Assembly (NCBI RefSeq): GCF_041107455.1
Contig: NZ_JBGBPY010000001.1
Span: 682,001 to 746,000 of the forward strand
DNA length: 64,000 nt
Reading direction: 5' to 3'
Source of the DNA: Rhodanobacter humi
Lineage (GTDB): Bacteria; Pseudomonadota; Gammaproteobacteria; Xanthomonadales; Rhodanobacteraceae
Shown here: positions 8,364-17,076 of the stretch, in pieces
Position numbering within the stretch: the stretch's first letter is position 1
How the letters are laid out: every line of letters begins with the position of its first letter
Position numbers and translations under genes: made by a program
Notes under the pieces: generated by a model
Database searches by the model: none
The model's input: only the letters and a program-made list of their open reading frames with translations
What the model was told of the DNA's origin: nothing

Positions 8364-8747
8364 ATGAACCATGGAGCAGGCTGGATCATCTTTGAAGAAT
8401 CCTATCCCGATGGAATCCGCAGGCTCTTGTCGATTCTCCCAGCCCGAAGAAACCCGAAGGAAGTTACACGCTTCTTGCAGCAGTCTTACGTCGATCGTTT
8501 TGCTACCATTGATGAAAAACTACATTTCAAGAAGAATCCAAAATTCCGACCGTTCAGCGTATTAGTTGACATCCATGGCGGCCCGATGTCGATTGGTCAC
8601 GGACCTTTCTATTTTGCAATCTATGCGCGAAAAATCGTGTGTGAAGGGAATTGCCTTACCTTCTACTACAAAATTGCCGCCAATCGAGATGACCCGCTCA
8701 ACCCCGTTTTTGAGGAGCGGGCTCAATCGCTACCGATTGGCGCCTGA
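8364..8747 (+). CDS. Hypothetical protein in the low-GC patch
   Basis: A 127-residue soluble protein of no family I recognise. It has no signal peptide or membrane segment. Visible features are a basic central stretch (EKLHFKKNPKFRP) and a VDIHGGPMSIGHGPFYFAIYARK strand-like region ending near CEGNCL. Codon use and base composition match the preceding small lipoprotein rather than the genome average. A sequence reading GGTGTCAGGGACAAATGG follows within 20 bases of the stop; it resembles repeats that accompany REP-associated transposases, so the patch may be mobile-element debris plus cargo. The gene could be real or a remnant. Confidence 0.45.
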   Translation: MNHGAGWIIFEESYPDGIRRLLSILPARRNPKEVTRFLQQSYVDRFATIDEKLHFKKNPKFRPFSVLVDIHGGPMSIGHGPFYFAIYARKIVCEGNCLTFYYKIAANRDDPLNPVFEERAQSLPIGA

Positions 8748-8798
8748 AAAACGTCGAAAAGGTGTCAGGGACAAATGGACCGCATTTCATGACTGACG

Positions 8799-9506
8799 TC
8801 AGTGCGGCTTGCCGGCAGTGTTCGCCAATGCCGGCCCAATGAACTCGGCCTCCAGGGTCACGTCGACCAGGTCGCCCACCCCCATCGTCGTGCCCGGTGC
8901 AGGCACGCCAAATCCCATACCGAAATCCGAGCGCTTGAAGGCTCCGTGCGCGGAAAATCCGATGCGCGCATGCGGATCCATGCCGGGTATTCCCGCGTAG
9001 CCGCCGTTGTAGGTGCCGGTGAGCGTCAATGGACGGGTGACGCCGTGCAGATCCAGGGTGCCTTCGATCTCGAATGACTTGGCGCCGGTCATCTGGATTT
9101 TTTCCGAGCGGAAGACGATCTCGGGAAACTTTGCCACGTCGAGAAGCTGGGGCCCCTTTACGATATCGATGCACATCTTCGGTGCCGCATCCATTTCCAG
9201 CGAGGCGGTTTCGATGGTAGCCACCAGCCTGGACGCAGGTATGTTGCCTGGATCAAACGTCAAGGTCGCATCGAAGCGACTGAATCGCGTGGTGTATGTC
9301 GAGAATCCCATGTGACTTACACGAAGCTGGAGGCTCGCATGGGCTTTGTCGATGTGATACACGCCGGCAGGTGGTGCAGTCACCGGAGGCGTGGCAGGTG
9401 GCGCCGCCACGTCGGCCGCGCGGGACGTCATGCCATGCATGCCGATCAAGATGGCGACCGCGCCGGCGGCAAACGGCCGAAAAGCAGTTCGAACAATGTT
9501 GTTCAT
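8799..9506 (-). CDS. YceI-family periplasmic lipid-binding-like protein
   Basis: A 235-residue exported protein. The N-terminus carries a signal peptide (hydrophobic run ending SRAADVAAPP), then a Pro/Ala/Thr linker. The YceI lipocalin-like barrel follows: YHIDKAHASLQLRVSHMGFS, FDATLTFDP, then KFPEIVFRSEKI, LDLHGVTRPLTL, and a final VTLEAEFIGP strand. YceI proteins bind isoprenoid-type or amphiphilic ligands in the periplasm. The ATG at 9504-9506 directly precedes the signal peptide; an upstream start would read through repeat sequence. It is a single gene, convergent with the low-GC patch. Confidence 0.8.
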   Translation of the reverse strand: MNNIVRTAFRPFAAGAVAILIGMHGMTSRAADVAAPPATPPVTAPPAGVYHIDKAHASLQLRVSHMGFSTYTTRFSRFDATLTFDPGNIPASRLVATIETASLEMDAAPKMCIDIVKGPQLLDVAKFPEIVFRSEKIQMTGAKSFEIEGTLDLHGVTRPLTLTGTYNGGYAGIPGMDPHARIGFSAHGAFKRSDFGMGFGVPAPGTTMGVGDLVDVTLEAEFIGPALANTAGKPH

Positions 9507-9910
9507 GGCAAGCTGCTCCGTATCAAGTTGAAGTATCCCGGTGGGTGCTGCCGACGCGAATGATCGCCACCCGCGTTTCACGGCTTGCGCTCCTTCGCCT
9601 TGGCCGCGCCCCCTTCCACCCATGCAACGAACGAGCGGCAGATAAATCGACACGGATCGGCGTCCGAAATCGTTCTGCGACTTGTGTGAGCGCAGAAGCA
9701 AAAGCCCCTCTCCCCTGCCCCTCTTCCTCGCTCCTCAAAGCAGGGCCTTCCATGGCCCTTCTCCGCGTCCGCAAGCGGGCGAGGGGAAATCGAGATCGTC
9801 GCGAGCACCCGCCCCTCACCCCCTCTTCCTCACTCCTCAAAGCAGGGCCATCCATGGCCCTTCTCCGCATCCCGGAGGGGGAGGGAGAAAAGCAGAGGGC
9901 CGAAAAGCAA
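9507..9910. repeat. Non-coding stretch with two direct repeats carrying hairpins
   Basis: About 400 bases without a convincing gene. Two near-identical copies (about 9722-9766 and 9828-9870) share the line CCTCTTCCTC, then CTCCTCAAAGCAGGGCC, then a hairpin at 9742-9759 or 9844-9861. The second hairpin is AGGGCCATCCATGGCCCT, a perfect 8-bp stem with a CATCCATG apex. Between them lie GAGGGG-type remnants. The beginning (9507-9700) holds nothing recognisable beyond the upstream region of the YceI gene. Confidence 0.65.
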
Positions 9911-9938
9911 AAGGCCCGGCAGTTTCCCGCCGGGCCTT
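9911..9938 (-). terminator. Rho-independent terminator of the class III aminotransferase
   Basis: AAGGCCCGGC and GCCGGGCCTT form a 10-bp stem with an 8-base loop. On the minus strand the stem is followed by TTGCTTTT. It starts 25 bases after the stop of the aminotransferase gene. Confidence 0.8.
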
Positions 9939-9962
9939 TCGTTTGCAACGCGTGGCCAGCTA

Positions 9963-11363
9963 TCAGCCCTTCTTGGCCTTCGTCAGCAGCTGATCCAGCA
10001 GCGCGATCGCCAGATCGATCTCCTCGTGCGTGATGTCCAGCGAGGGCGCGAAGGTGATCACGTTCTTGTACCAGCCGCCCACGTCGAGCACGAGGCCGAT
10101 CTTCTTGCCGTTGTGCTCCAGGTCGCCGGCGAGGCCGATGTCGACCATCTTGTCGAGCAGGGCCTTGTTCGGGGTGAAGCCGTCGTCGGTGCAGATCTCG
10201 GCGCGCAGCGCCAGGCCCAGACCATCCACGTCGCCGATTTCCTTGTGCTTCTTCTGCAGGTCGCGCAGGCCGTCGAGGAAGTGCGCGCCCTTCTTCGGCA
10301 CGGTGGTCTCGTAGTCCAGCTCGTAACCCATCTTGATGACTTCTAGGCCCAGCGAGGTGCCCAGCGGGTTGGAGTTGAACGTCGAGTGGGTGGAGCCTGG
10401 CGGGAACACGGTCGGGTTGATCAGCTCCTCGCGCGCCCACAGGCCGGACAGCGGGTTCAGGCCGTTGGTCAGCGCCTTGCCGAACACCACGATGTCCGGC
10501 GTCACGCCGAAGTTCTCGATCGACCACAGCTTGCCGGTGCGCCAGAAACCCATCTGGATTTCGTCGGACACCATCAGGATGCCGTACTTGTCGAGCACCT
10601 TCTTCAGGCCCTTGAAGAAACCCATCGGCGGCAGCACGTAGCCGCCGGTGCCCTGGATCGGCTCGACGTAGAACGCGGCGTATTCGCACTGGTTCGTCTT
10701 GGGATCCCACACGCCGTTGTATTCGGTCTCGAACAGGCGCTCGAACTGGCGCACGCAGCTGTCGGAATACTCTTCCGGCGTCATGCCCTTGGGGCGGCGG
10801 AACGGATACGGGAACGGCAGGAACATCGCGCGCTCGCCGAAGTGGCCGAAGCGGCGGCGGTAGCGGTAGCTGGAGGTGATGGACGAGGCGCCCAGGGTGC
10901 GACCGTGGTAGCCGCCCTCGAACGCGAACATCAGGCTCTTGCCGTTGCAGGCGTTGCGCACGATCTTCAGCGAATCCTCGATCGCCTGCGCGCCGCCCAC
11001 GTTGAAGTGCACGCGGCCGTCAAGGCCGAACTTCTTCTTCGCGTCCAGCGCGATGGTCTTGGCCAGCTCGATGCGGGTCTGGTGCAGGTACTGGCTGGCG
11101 ACCTGCGGCAGCACGTCGATCTGCTTCTTCAGCGCGTCGTTGAGGCGCTTGTTGCCGTAGCCGAAGTTGACCGCCGAGTACCACATCTGCAGGTCGAGGA
11201 ACGGCGTGCCGGCCGTGTCGAACATGTAGCTGCCTTCGCCGTGGCGGAAGATCTTCGGCGGGTCCACGTAATGCACGGTGTCGCCGAAAGAGCTGTACTT
11301 GGCCTCGTCGGCGAGCAGTTGCGCGTCGTCGATGAAACCGACGGCGTTCTTGTCGATGTTCAT
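9963..11363 (-). CDS. Class III PLP-dependent aminotransferase
   Basis: A 466-residue fold-type I enzyme. Family marks are FDTAGTPFLDLQMWYSAVNFGY near the N-terminus, GGAQAIEDSLKIVRNA (cofactor phosphate loop), FEGGYHGRTLGASS, the VSDEIQMGFWRTGK block (cofactor-contacting Asp) and FGKALTNGLNP, with the Schiff-base lysine. It belongs to the ornithine/acetylornithine/4-aminobutyrate group, transaminating an omega or alpha amino group, but the exact substrate is not readable from the sequence. The gene ends 25 bases before its terminator. It lies 61 bases downstream of an MtnX-like phosphatase gene on the same strand, a probable operon. Confidence 0.82.
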   Translation of the reverse strand: MNIDKNAVGFIDDAQLLADEAKYSSFGDTVHYVDPPKIFRHGEGSYMFDTAGTPFLDLQMWYSAVNFGYGNKRLNDALKKQIDVLPQVASQYLHQTRIELAKTIALDAKKKFGLDGRVHFNVGGAQAIEDSLKIVRNACNGKSLMFAFEGGYHGRTLGASSITSSYRYRRRFGHFGERAMFLPFPYPFRRPKGMTPEEYSDSCVRQFERLFETEYNGVWDPKTNQCEYAAFYVEPIQGTGGYVLPPMGFFKGLKKVLDKYGILMVSDEIQMGFWRTGKLWSIENFGVTPDIVVFGKALTNGLNPLSGLWAREELINPTVFPPGSTHSTFNSNPLGTSLGLEVIKMGYELDYETTVPKKGAHFLDGLRDLQKKHKEIGDVDGLGLALRAEICTDDGFTPNKALLDKMVDIGLAGDLEHNGKKIGLVLDVGGWYKNVITFAPSLDITHEEIDLAIALLDQLLTKAKKG

Positions 11364-11424
11364 GGGTATCGATCCGGGGGAGCGGTGACGGAGGGTGTTG
11401 CGGATAAAGCGAAGAAGCGGCCGC

Positions 11425-12123
11425 TCAGGCCGCCGCCGCTTCGTGATAGCGCGCGTGCTGCGCCAGCGTGCCGTCGAGCAGGCGCGGCAGGTATTCCAGC
11501 GCGTCCTCGAAGCCGGTGATCGGCATGTACGGGATGCCGGCGGCGCGGCAATGCTCGATCAGGCGGTGCTTGGCGAATACGAAATCCACGCGGTCGGCCG
11601 CGCAGAAGTCCGAGGCGCCGTCGCCGATCAGCAGGGTCTTGCCGCCCGTGGTGCGGGCCTGCGCCACGCAGGCGCACTTGCAGGTGCCGCTGCGGCAGCC
11701 TTCGGCCTGGAACGGCGAGGTGAGCTGCCACTGCTTCGGCGGCGTGGCGGGCGCAAGGTGGTTCGCGGCCAGCGGCAGGTCGTCCAGGCCGTAGCGGCCG
11801 AGGATCTGGTGGATCGCGTAATCGAGGCCGTCGCTGACGATGCGGATCGGCACGTTGAGCTCGCGCGCCTTCGCCACGAAGCCCGGGAAGGCGTGATCGA
11901 TCCACAGCTCGCGCAGGTGCTCGTCCAGCTCGGCGCGGGTCATCTGCAGCAGCTCGACCTGGCCGGCCATGCACTCGCGCGAACCGATGCGGCCGGCGCG
12001 CCAGTCCTGCTCCAGCACTTCCCAGCCCGGCCGGCCGAAGCGGTCGAGCAGCGAGTCGATCACGTCCTCGACGGAGATGGTGCCGTCGAAGTCGCACAGG
12101 ATGGTCCAGCCGGAAACGGGCAT
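11425..12123 (-). CDS. MtnX-like HAD-IB phosphatase
   Basis: A 232-residue cytosolic HAD phosphatase. The nucleophile motif DFDGTIS is near the N-terminus, IVSDGLDYAI forms motif II, and LLIGDGASDFCAA is the acidic motif III/IV. The cap region contains a Cys cluster EGCRSGTCKCAC, as seen in several PSP/MtnX relatives. Related enzymes dephosphorylate phosphoserine, phosphocholine/phosphoethanolamine or the methionine-salvage intermediate; no other methionine-salvage gene is nearby. The ATG at 12121-12123 gives the expected spacing to DFDGT; a start 21 bases upstream is possible. Likely co-transcribed with the downstream aminotransferase. Confidence 0.75.
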   Translation of the reverse strand: MPVSGWTILCDFDGTISVEDVIDSLLDRFGRPGWEVLEQDWRAGRIGSRECMAGQVELLQMTRAELDEHLRELWIDHAFPGFVAKARELNVPIRIVSDGLDYAIHQILGRYGLDDLPLAANHLAPATPPKQWQLTSPFQAEGCRSGTCKCACVAQARTTGGKTLLIGDGASDFCAADRVDFVFAKHRLIEHCRAAGIPYMPITGFEDALEYLPRLLDGTLAQHARYHEAAAA

Positions 12124-12302
12124 CGGGGGGCACGCTCGCAACAATGATGAGTGGCACGGTAGGCAGGCTGCCTTTCGGCGCCCTTTCCCACGACTGGTCC
12201 CTGATCGCGAGCCGAACCGCCGCTGAGCGGAAATGTGATCGCTGACAACCGGACGCGCGTATGGCCGTTAAGCTGATCCGGCTCCCCATCGCTACTGCCC
12301 CA

Positions 12303-13079
12303 ATGTCCGTCGCCCGCTCCCGCCTGCTGCCTGCCCTGCTGTGCCTCGCGCTGCCATTCGGCGCAATGGCCGACTCCGCCGACACGCCGACGCTGGCGAT
12401 CGGTGCCGGCGTGCAGCGCATGCCGAGCTGGGCCGGCGCGCGCACGCACCGCAGCGACCCGATTCCGTTCGTGGACATCGAGCTGCCGCAATACGGTTTC
12501 AGCCTGTCCACCGAGGACGGCCTGCAGTACGACCTGATCCGCGGCACGCACCTGCACGGCGGCCTGTACGGCGACTACCAGTGGGGCCGCGACCACGACG
12601 ACCTCGGCCGGCTGGCCGGCAAGATCCCCACGCTGGCGCCGCGCGCCACCGGCGGCGGCTATCTGGAATGGGATTTCAGCAAGCAGCTCGACGCCGGCAT
12701 GCGCCTCAGCCACGACATCAACGGCGCGGGCGCCTACCTGGAGCTGTACGCGGAATGGGATCCGCCCAAGATCGGCCTCGTGGAGCAGTCGCTGCAGCTG
12801 CGCTGGCAGGCCATGAACGGTGGCGCGATGCAGCGCTTCTTCGGCATCACGCCGGTTTCGGCGCAGGCGCTGGGCGTGCCGGTGTGGCAACCGGACACGG
12901 GCAGCCAGCTCGCTGCACTGGAGTACGACCTGTTCCTGCCCACCAGCCAGCACACCGGGCTGGCTGCATCGCTGGCATACGGCTGCCTGCTCGGCGATGC
13001 CGCAGCCAGCCCGCTGGTGCGCCAGTACGGCTCACGCAGCCAGTTCACCGAATCGCTGGCCTTCGTCTACCACTTCTAG
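12303..13079 (+). CDS. MipA/OmpV-family outer-membrane protein
   Basis: A 258-residue outer-membrane beta-barrel with a signal peptide (PALLCLALPFGAMADS). MipA/OmpV members have a conserved start like LAIGAGVQRMPSWAG and many aromatic strands; the last residues FTESLAFVYHF end in Phe, as required for BAM-dependent insertion. MipA in E. coli scaffolds murein synthases; OmpV-like members may be porins. The ATG at 12303 places the signal peptide directly after it, better than the start 42 bases earlier. It converges with the Rieske gene, sharing the stop-codon bases (13076-13079). Confidence 0.78.
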   Translation: MSVARSRLLPALLCLALPFGAMADSADTPTLAIGAGVQRMPSWAGARTHRSDPIPFVDIELPQYGFSLSTEDGLQYDLIRGTHLHGGLYGDYQWGRDHDDLGRLAGKIPTLAPRATGGGYLEWDFSKQLDAGMRLSHDINGAGAYLELYAEWDPPKIGLVEQSLQLRWQAMNGGAMQRFFGITPVSAQALGVPVWQPDTGSQLAALEYDLFLPTSQHTGLAASLAYGCLLGDAAASPLVRQYGSRSQFTESLAFVYHF

Positions 13080-13402
13080 CGATCGTCGCGCGTCCAGATC
13101 GCGCCGGCTTCCTCGCGCACCGGAAAGCAGCTCACCGGCTCCACCGCGGGCGGGCGTGTCACCGCGCCGGACCTCAAGTCGAAGCGCGCGCCGTGGCGCG
13201 GGCATTCCACCTCGAAACCGAACACCTCGCCGCCGGCGAGGTCGCCGCCGTCGTGGGTGCACACGTCCTCGATCGCGTACAAGTCGCCGCCGAGGTTGTA
13301 GACCGCGATCGGCGTGTCGCCGTCGAACACCACCTTGAATTCACCCGGCAGCAATTCGCTGCGCGTGCCCACGCGCACCCAGCCCTCATCCACTAGGCTC
13401 AT
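13076..13402 (-). CDS. Rieske [2Fe-2S] ferredoxin-like protein
   Basis: A 108-residue small electron carrier. The cluster motif is complete: Cys48-x-His50 in VCTHDGG and Cys67-x-x-His70 in ECPRHGARFD. It is the size of ferredoxin components of non-heme iron oxygenases or the Rieske protein found with sufS in many Xanthomonadales. Its ATG overlaps the stop of the GNAT gene (ATGA), so translation is coupled. No oxygenase gene is in the window, and the suf genes could lie elsewhere. The reaction partner is therefore unknown. Confidence 0.85.
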   Translation of the reverse strand: MSLVDEGWVRVGTRSELLPGEFKVVFDGDTPIAVYNLGGDLYAIEDVCTHDGGDLAGGEVFGFEVECPRHGARFDLRSGAVTRPPAVEPVSCFPVREEAGAIWTRDDR

Positions 13403-13947
13403 GCCGGCACCCCGGCGAACTCCTTGCGCAGCACCTCGAAGCGCAGGTCGTCGCGGCGCGGGATGCCGAAACGCGCATCGCCGTAGGGGAACGGCTGGTA
13501 CTCGCCGGTGCGGCGATAGCCGCGGCGCTCGTACCAGGCGATCAGCTCCGCGCGCTGCACGATCACCGTCATGTGCATCGCGCGGCACTGCCACGACTCG
13601 CGCGCGATGCGCTCGGCCTCGGCCAGCACGGCCTTGCCGAGTCCGCCGCCCTGCTGCGCGGGATCGACCGCGAACATGCCGAAGTAGCCGGAATCGTCGT
13701 GCTGCTCGATGTGGCAGCTGGCCAGCAGCACGCCGTCGCGCTCGGCCAGCAGCACCATGCCGTGGGGCTGGTCCAGCAGCGCCGCAACACCGGCGGCATC
13801 GGTGCGCTGGCCGTCCAGCAGGTCGGATTCGGTGGTCCAGCCGCGGCGGCCGGAATCGCCACGGTAGGCGGATTCGACCAGGGCCACGATGGCTGGGACG
13901 TCGGCCGTGGTGGCCGGGCGGAAAACAGTGGGGACGGATTCGTTCAT
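13399..13947 (-). CDS. GNAT-family N-acetyltransferase
   Basis: A 182-residue single-domain GNAT. The acetyl-CoA signature is FGMFAVDPAQQGGGLGKAVLAEAE (P-loop-like V-x-P-x-x-x-x-x-G-x-G) in the middle, followed by WYERRGYRRTGEY near the C-terminus. The substrate is unknown. The gene is translationally coupled with the Rieske protein (overlap ATGA at 13399-13402), which suggests the two share a pathway. Confidence 0.8.
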   Translation of the reverse strand: MNESVPTVFRPATTADVPAIVALVESAYRGDSGRRGWTTESDLLDGQRTDAAGVAALLDQPHGMVLLAERDGVLLASCHIEQHDDSGYFGMFAVDPAQQGGGLGKAVLAEAERIARESWQCRAMHMTVIVQRAELIAWYERRGYRRTGEYQPFPYGDARFGIPRRDDLRFEVLRKEFAGVPA

Positions 13948-14126
13948 GCGCGCATGTTAGGGGCTGTCGCCGACGCTGGCGACCGGTCCATGGTCGCCGC
14001 CATGCGCCGGCGCATCCATGACCTAAGTCACTGTGGCCTGCCCCGCGGATTTGCCCTAGCCTGCGGTTTCGCAAATTCTTTCACCCGTGCATCGCGCGGC
14101 ACCGCAACGCTCCGAGGATCACCTGC

Positions 14127-16163
14127 ATGACCCATCGCTACACGAAGCCGCTGGCACTGGCCGTCGCCCTGTCGCTCACCACCGGCGCGATCGCCGCGCC
14201 CGCCACTTCGTTCGACATCCGCGAGCTGGACACCAAGATCAACGCCTGCCAGGACTTCAACGGCTTCGTCAACGCGAAATGGGTGGCCGCGCACCCGATT
14301 CCCGCCGACCGCACGCGCTGGGGCTCGTTCGACGCGCTGCGCGAGGACAGCCTGGACATCCAGCACTCGATCGTTGAGCAGGCGGCCAAGCACGTCGCGC
14401 AGGCCAAGCCCGGTTCGATCGAGCAGAAGATCGGCTGGCTGTACGCCTCGGGCATGGACGAGGCGGCGATCGACAAGGCCGGCTACGCGCCGATCAAGCC
14501 GGTGCTGGCGCGCATCGCCGGCCTCAAGGACAGCGCCGGCATCGCCGCCTACATCCGCGACAGCTACGCACAAGGCCGCCCGGTGGCGTTCCGCTTCTAC
14601 GGCAACGGCGACTTCAAGGATTCCAACCGCGAGATCGCCTACGCCGGCCAGGGCGGCCTCGGCCTGCCCACGCCCGACTACTACAGCAAGCCCGACTTCG
14701 CGAAGATCCGCAGCGCCTACGTGGCGCACATCGCGAAGCTGTTCGAGCTGACCGGCACGCCGGCCGCCGCCGCGCAGGCGCAAGCCAAATCCGTGCTGGC
14801 GTTCGAGACGAAACTCGCCACCGCCTCGCTGGTGCCCACCGAGATGCGCAAGCCGGAGAACCGCTACCACTACATCAGCCTCGCCGAAGCCGACCAGGTC
14901 ACTCCGCACTTCGACTGGGCCGCGTTCTTCAAGGCGCAGGGTGCGAACGTGGGCGACGGCTTCTCGCTGTCGCAGCCGAAATTCTTCGCGGAATTCGACC
15001 AGATGCTGGCCGGGACGCCGGTGGCCGAGTGGCAGGCCTACCTGCGCTTCCACGCCATCGACGGTGCCGCGCCCTACCTCTCCAAGCCGTTCCAGCAGGA
15101 AGACTACGCGTTCAACGAGAAGACGCTGAACGGCCAGCAGGCGATGCAGGCGCGCTGGAAACGCGTGCTAGCCACCGTCAACGGCAGCATGGGCATGGCG
15201 CTGGGCGAGTTGTACGTGGCCGACCACTTCCCCGCCGCCTCCAAGCAGCGCGCGCAGGAGCTGGTGGCGAACCTCAGCGCCGCCTACAAGGCGCGCATCG
15301 AGAAGCTCGACTGGATGAGCCCCGCCACCAGGCAGAAGGCGCTGGAGAAATGGGCCAGCTTCACGCCCAAGATCGGCTATCCGGACAAGTGGCGCGACTG
15401 GAGCGGCCTCACCCTCAAGCCCGGCGACTACTACGCGAACGTGCAGGCCGCGCGCAAGTTCAACTACGACTACATGGTGGGCAAGATCGGCAAGCCGGTG
15501 GATCGCGACGAATGGGGCATGACCCCGCAGACGGTGAACGCCTACTACAGCCCGCAGAAGAACGAGATCGTGTTCCCCGCCGCGATCCTGCAGAGCCCGT
15601 TCTTCGACGCCAAGGCCGACGACGCGCTGAACTACGGCGGCATCGGCGCGGTGATCGGCCACGAAATGGGCCACGGCTACGACGACCAGGGCAGCAAGTT
15701 CGACGCCAAGGGCAACAACGCGAACTGGTGGACCGACGCCGACCGCAAGGCCTTCGACGCACGCGCCGACAAGCTCGCCGCCCAGTTCGACGGCTACGAG
15801 GCGCTGCCCGGCAAGCACGTCAACGGCCGCCTCACCATGGGCGAGAACATCGGCGACTTGGCCGGCCTCAACGTGGCGTACGACGCGCTGCAGATGGCGC
15901 TGGCGAAGAATCCCGCCGAGGCGAAGGCCAAGATCGACGGCTACACCCAGGATCAGCGCTTCTTCCTCAACTGGGCGCGCGTGTGGCGCGGCAGCATCCG
16001 TCCCGAAGCCCAGCTCACCCTGCTCAACACCGACCCGCACGCCCCCGCGCAATTCCGCGCGATCGGCGCGCCGTCCAACATGCCCGCGTTCGCCGAGGCG
16101 TTCCAGTGCAAGGGCGGCGACGCGATGGTGCGGGATGGGGAGAAGCGGGTGAAGATCTGGTAA
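14127..16163 (+). CDS. M13-family zinc metallopeptidase (neprilysin/PepO type)
   Basis: A 678-residue exported endopeptidase. The N-terminus has a signal peptide (LALAVALSLTTGAIAAP), followed by the M13 N-domain. The zinc site is IGHEMGHGYDD (HExxH at residues 512-516), with the GENIGDLAG motif (third zinc ligand Glu) near residue 576. The C-terminal CKGGDAMV is a typical M13 end. Such enzymes cleave peptides in the periplasm or outside the cell. It is monocistronic; a terminator hairpin follows 20 bases after the stop. Confidence 0.9.
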   Translation: MTHRYTKPLALAVALSLTTGAIAAPATSFDIRELDTKINACQDFNGFVNAKWVAAHPIPADRTRWGSFDALREDSLDIQHSIVEQAAKHVAQAKPGSIEQKIGWLYASGMDEAAIDKAGYAPIKPVLARIAGLKDSAGIAAYIRDSYAQGRPVAFRFYGNGDFKDSNREIAYAGQGGLGLPTPDYYSKPDFAKIRSAYVAHIAKLFELTGTPAAAAQAQAKSVLAFETKLATASLVPTEMRKPENRYHYISLAEADQVTPHFDWAAFFKAQGANVGDGFSLSQPKFFAEFDQMLAGTPVAEWQAYLRFHAIDGAAPYLSKPFQQEDYAFNEKTLNGQQAMQARWKRVLATVNGSMGMALGELYVADHFPAASKQRAQELVANLSAAYKARIEKLDWMSPATRQKALEKWASFTPKIGYPDKWRDWSGLTLKPGDYYANVQAARKFNYDYMVGKIGKPVDRDEWGMTPQTVNAYYSPQKNEIVFPAAILQSPFFDAKADDALNYGGIGAVIGHEMGHGYDDQGSKFDAKGNNANWWTDADRKAFDARADKLAAQFDGYEALPGKHVNGRLTMGENIGDLAGLNVAYDALQMALAKNPAEAKAKIDGYTQDQRFFLNWARVWRGSIRPEAQLTLLNTDPHAPAQFRAIGAPSNMPAFAEAFQCKGGDAMVRDGEKRVKIW

Positions 16164-16182
16164 TTGCGCCTGGTCGAACGGG

Positions 16183-16213
16183 AAAGCCGCGGCAGCGATG
16201 CCGCGGCTTTTTT
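16183..16213 (+). terminator. Terminator of the M13 peptidase
   Basis: AAAGCCGCGGCA, GCGA loop, then TGCCGCGGCTTTTTT: a 12-bp stem and T-run, 20 bases after the stop. Confidence 0.9.
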
Positions 16214-16367
16214 GTATCCGACCTCCGCGCCGCACGCATGCGCGACCGCACCGGGCCTGGCCGCGAGATGACGGGCGAAGCCGGGCCTCGAAAAAATCTT
16301 CCGCGCCGCGATCCGTTTCCACCTGCCGGATCGTCCTTGGCATGTCCCGAACAGAAGGAGGCATGCC

Positions 16368-16673
16368 ATGTCCGACGAGTCCGTCGTCCTGATCAACCTG
16401 CTGAAGGTCGAACCCGGCAAGCAGGATGCGCTGGTCGCGCTCCTGAAGCAGAACATCGACAGCGTGGTCCGCACGCTCCACGGCTGGAGGAAGACCCAGC
16501 TGATCGCGGCCACGGATGGCGCCGGCGTCGTCATCTATTCCGAATGGGAAAGTCCCGCCGCCGTCGAGGCGATGCGCAACGATCCGCGCATGAAAGCCTG
16601 CTTCCCGAAAATCGCCGAGCTGGCAAGCCTTGATTCGGTCATGGGCTCGACGGTGGCGCGCGAAGCCCGCTGA
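16368..16673 (+). CDS. Antibiotic biosynthesis monooxygenase (ABM) domain protein
   Basis: A 101-residue protein with the ferredoxin-like ABM fold: VVLINLLKVEPGKQDALVALL, then LHGWRKTQLIAATDG and VIYSEWESPAAVEAM. ABM proteins are cofactor-free oxygenases or redox/quinone-type monooxygenases. The gene begins a same-strand set: ABM, EthD protein, alpha/beta hydrolase and ECF sigma factor, with short gaps. ECF sigma factors with SnoaL extensions often sit beside such small catabolic genes. Confidence 0.75.
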   Translation: MSDESVVLINLLKVEPGKQDALVALLKQNIDSVVRTLHGWRKTQLIAATDGAGVVIYSEWESPAAVEAMRNDPRMKACFPKIAELASLDSVMGSTVAREAR

Positions 16674-16723
16674 TGACACCCCTGCCAGAACCTGCGTCAC
16701 GCAAACCCACGAGGAGAACCACC

Positions 16724-17038
16724 ATGGCCCGGATGTTGGTGATCTACCGTACACCGAAGGACAGCGAGGCATTCGACCGGCATTACTTCGACATCCACGT
16801 GCCTCTCGCCTGGAAGATTCCCGGCCTCAGGAAATACGAGGTGAGCGATGGCCCCATCGCGACCCCGGTGGGCGCCGCCGGCATCCATCGGATCGGCACG
16901 CTGCATTTCGACGACCTCGCGGCGATCGAAAAGGCGTTCGCAAGCCCCGAGGGACGAGCGGCCGGGGCGGACCGCCGGCTTTTCGCGCCGGATGACTCGG
17001 GCGTCCAGATGTTCCTGTTCGCCAGCCGGGACGTTTGA
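16724..17038 (+). CDS. EthD-family protein
   Basis: A 104-residue EthD-type ferredoxin-like fold protein. The signature FDRHYFDIHVPLAWKIPGL is near the N-terminus and FLFASRDV is at the end. EthD proteins occur in ether-degradation (eth) operons and polyketide tailoring clusters, and some act as monooxygenases or dehydratases. A GAGGAGA ribosome site precedes the ATG at 16724. The 50-base gap from the ABM gene and 38-base gap to the hydrolase support an operon. Confidence 0.75.
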   Translation: MARMLVIYRTPKDSEAFDRHYFDIHVPLAWKIPGLRKYEVSDGPIATPVGAAGIHRIGTLHFDDLAAIEKAFASPEGRAAGADRRLFAPDDSGVQMFLFASRDV

Positions 17039-17076
17039 CCCGGCCTACGATGGCAGCACACCAAGAGAGCCCATCC

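Noticed and set aside
15168..16772. Long minus-strand frame opposite the M13 peptidase
   Set aside because: Same GC artefact; the plus strand has an intact M13 peptidase with HExxH.
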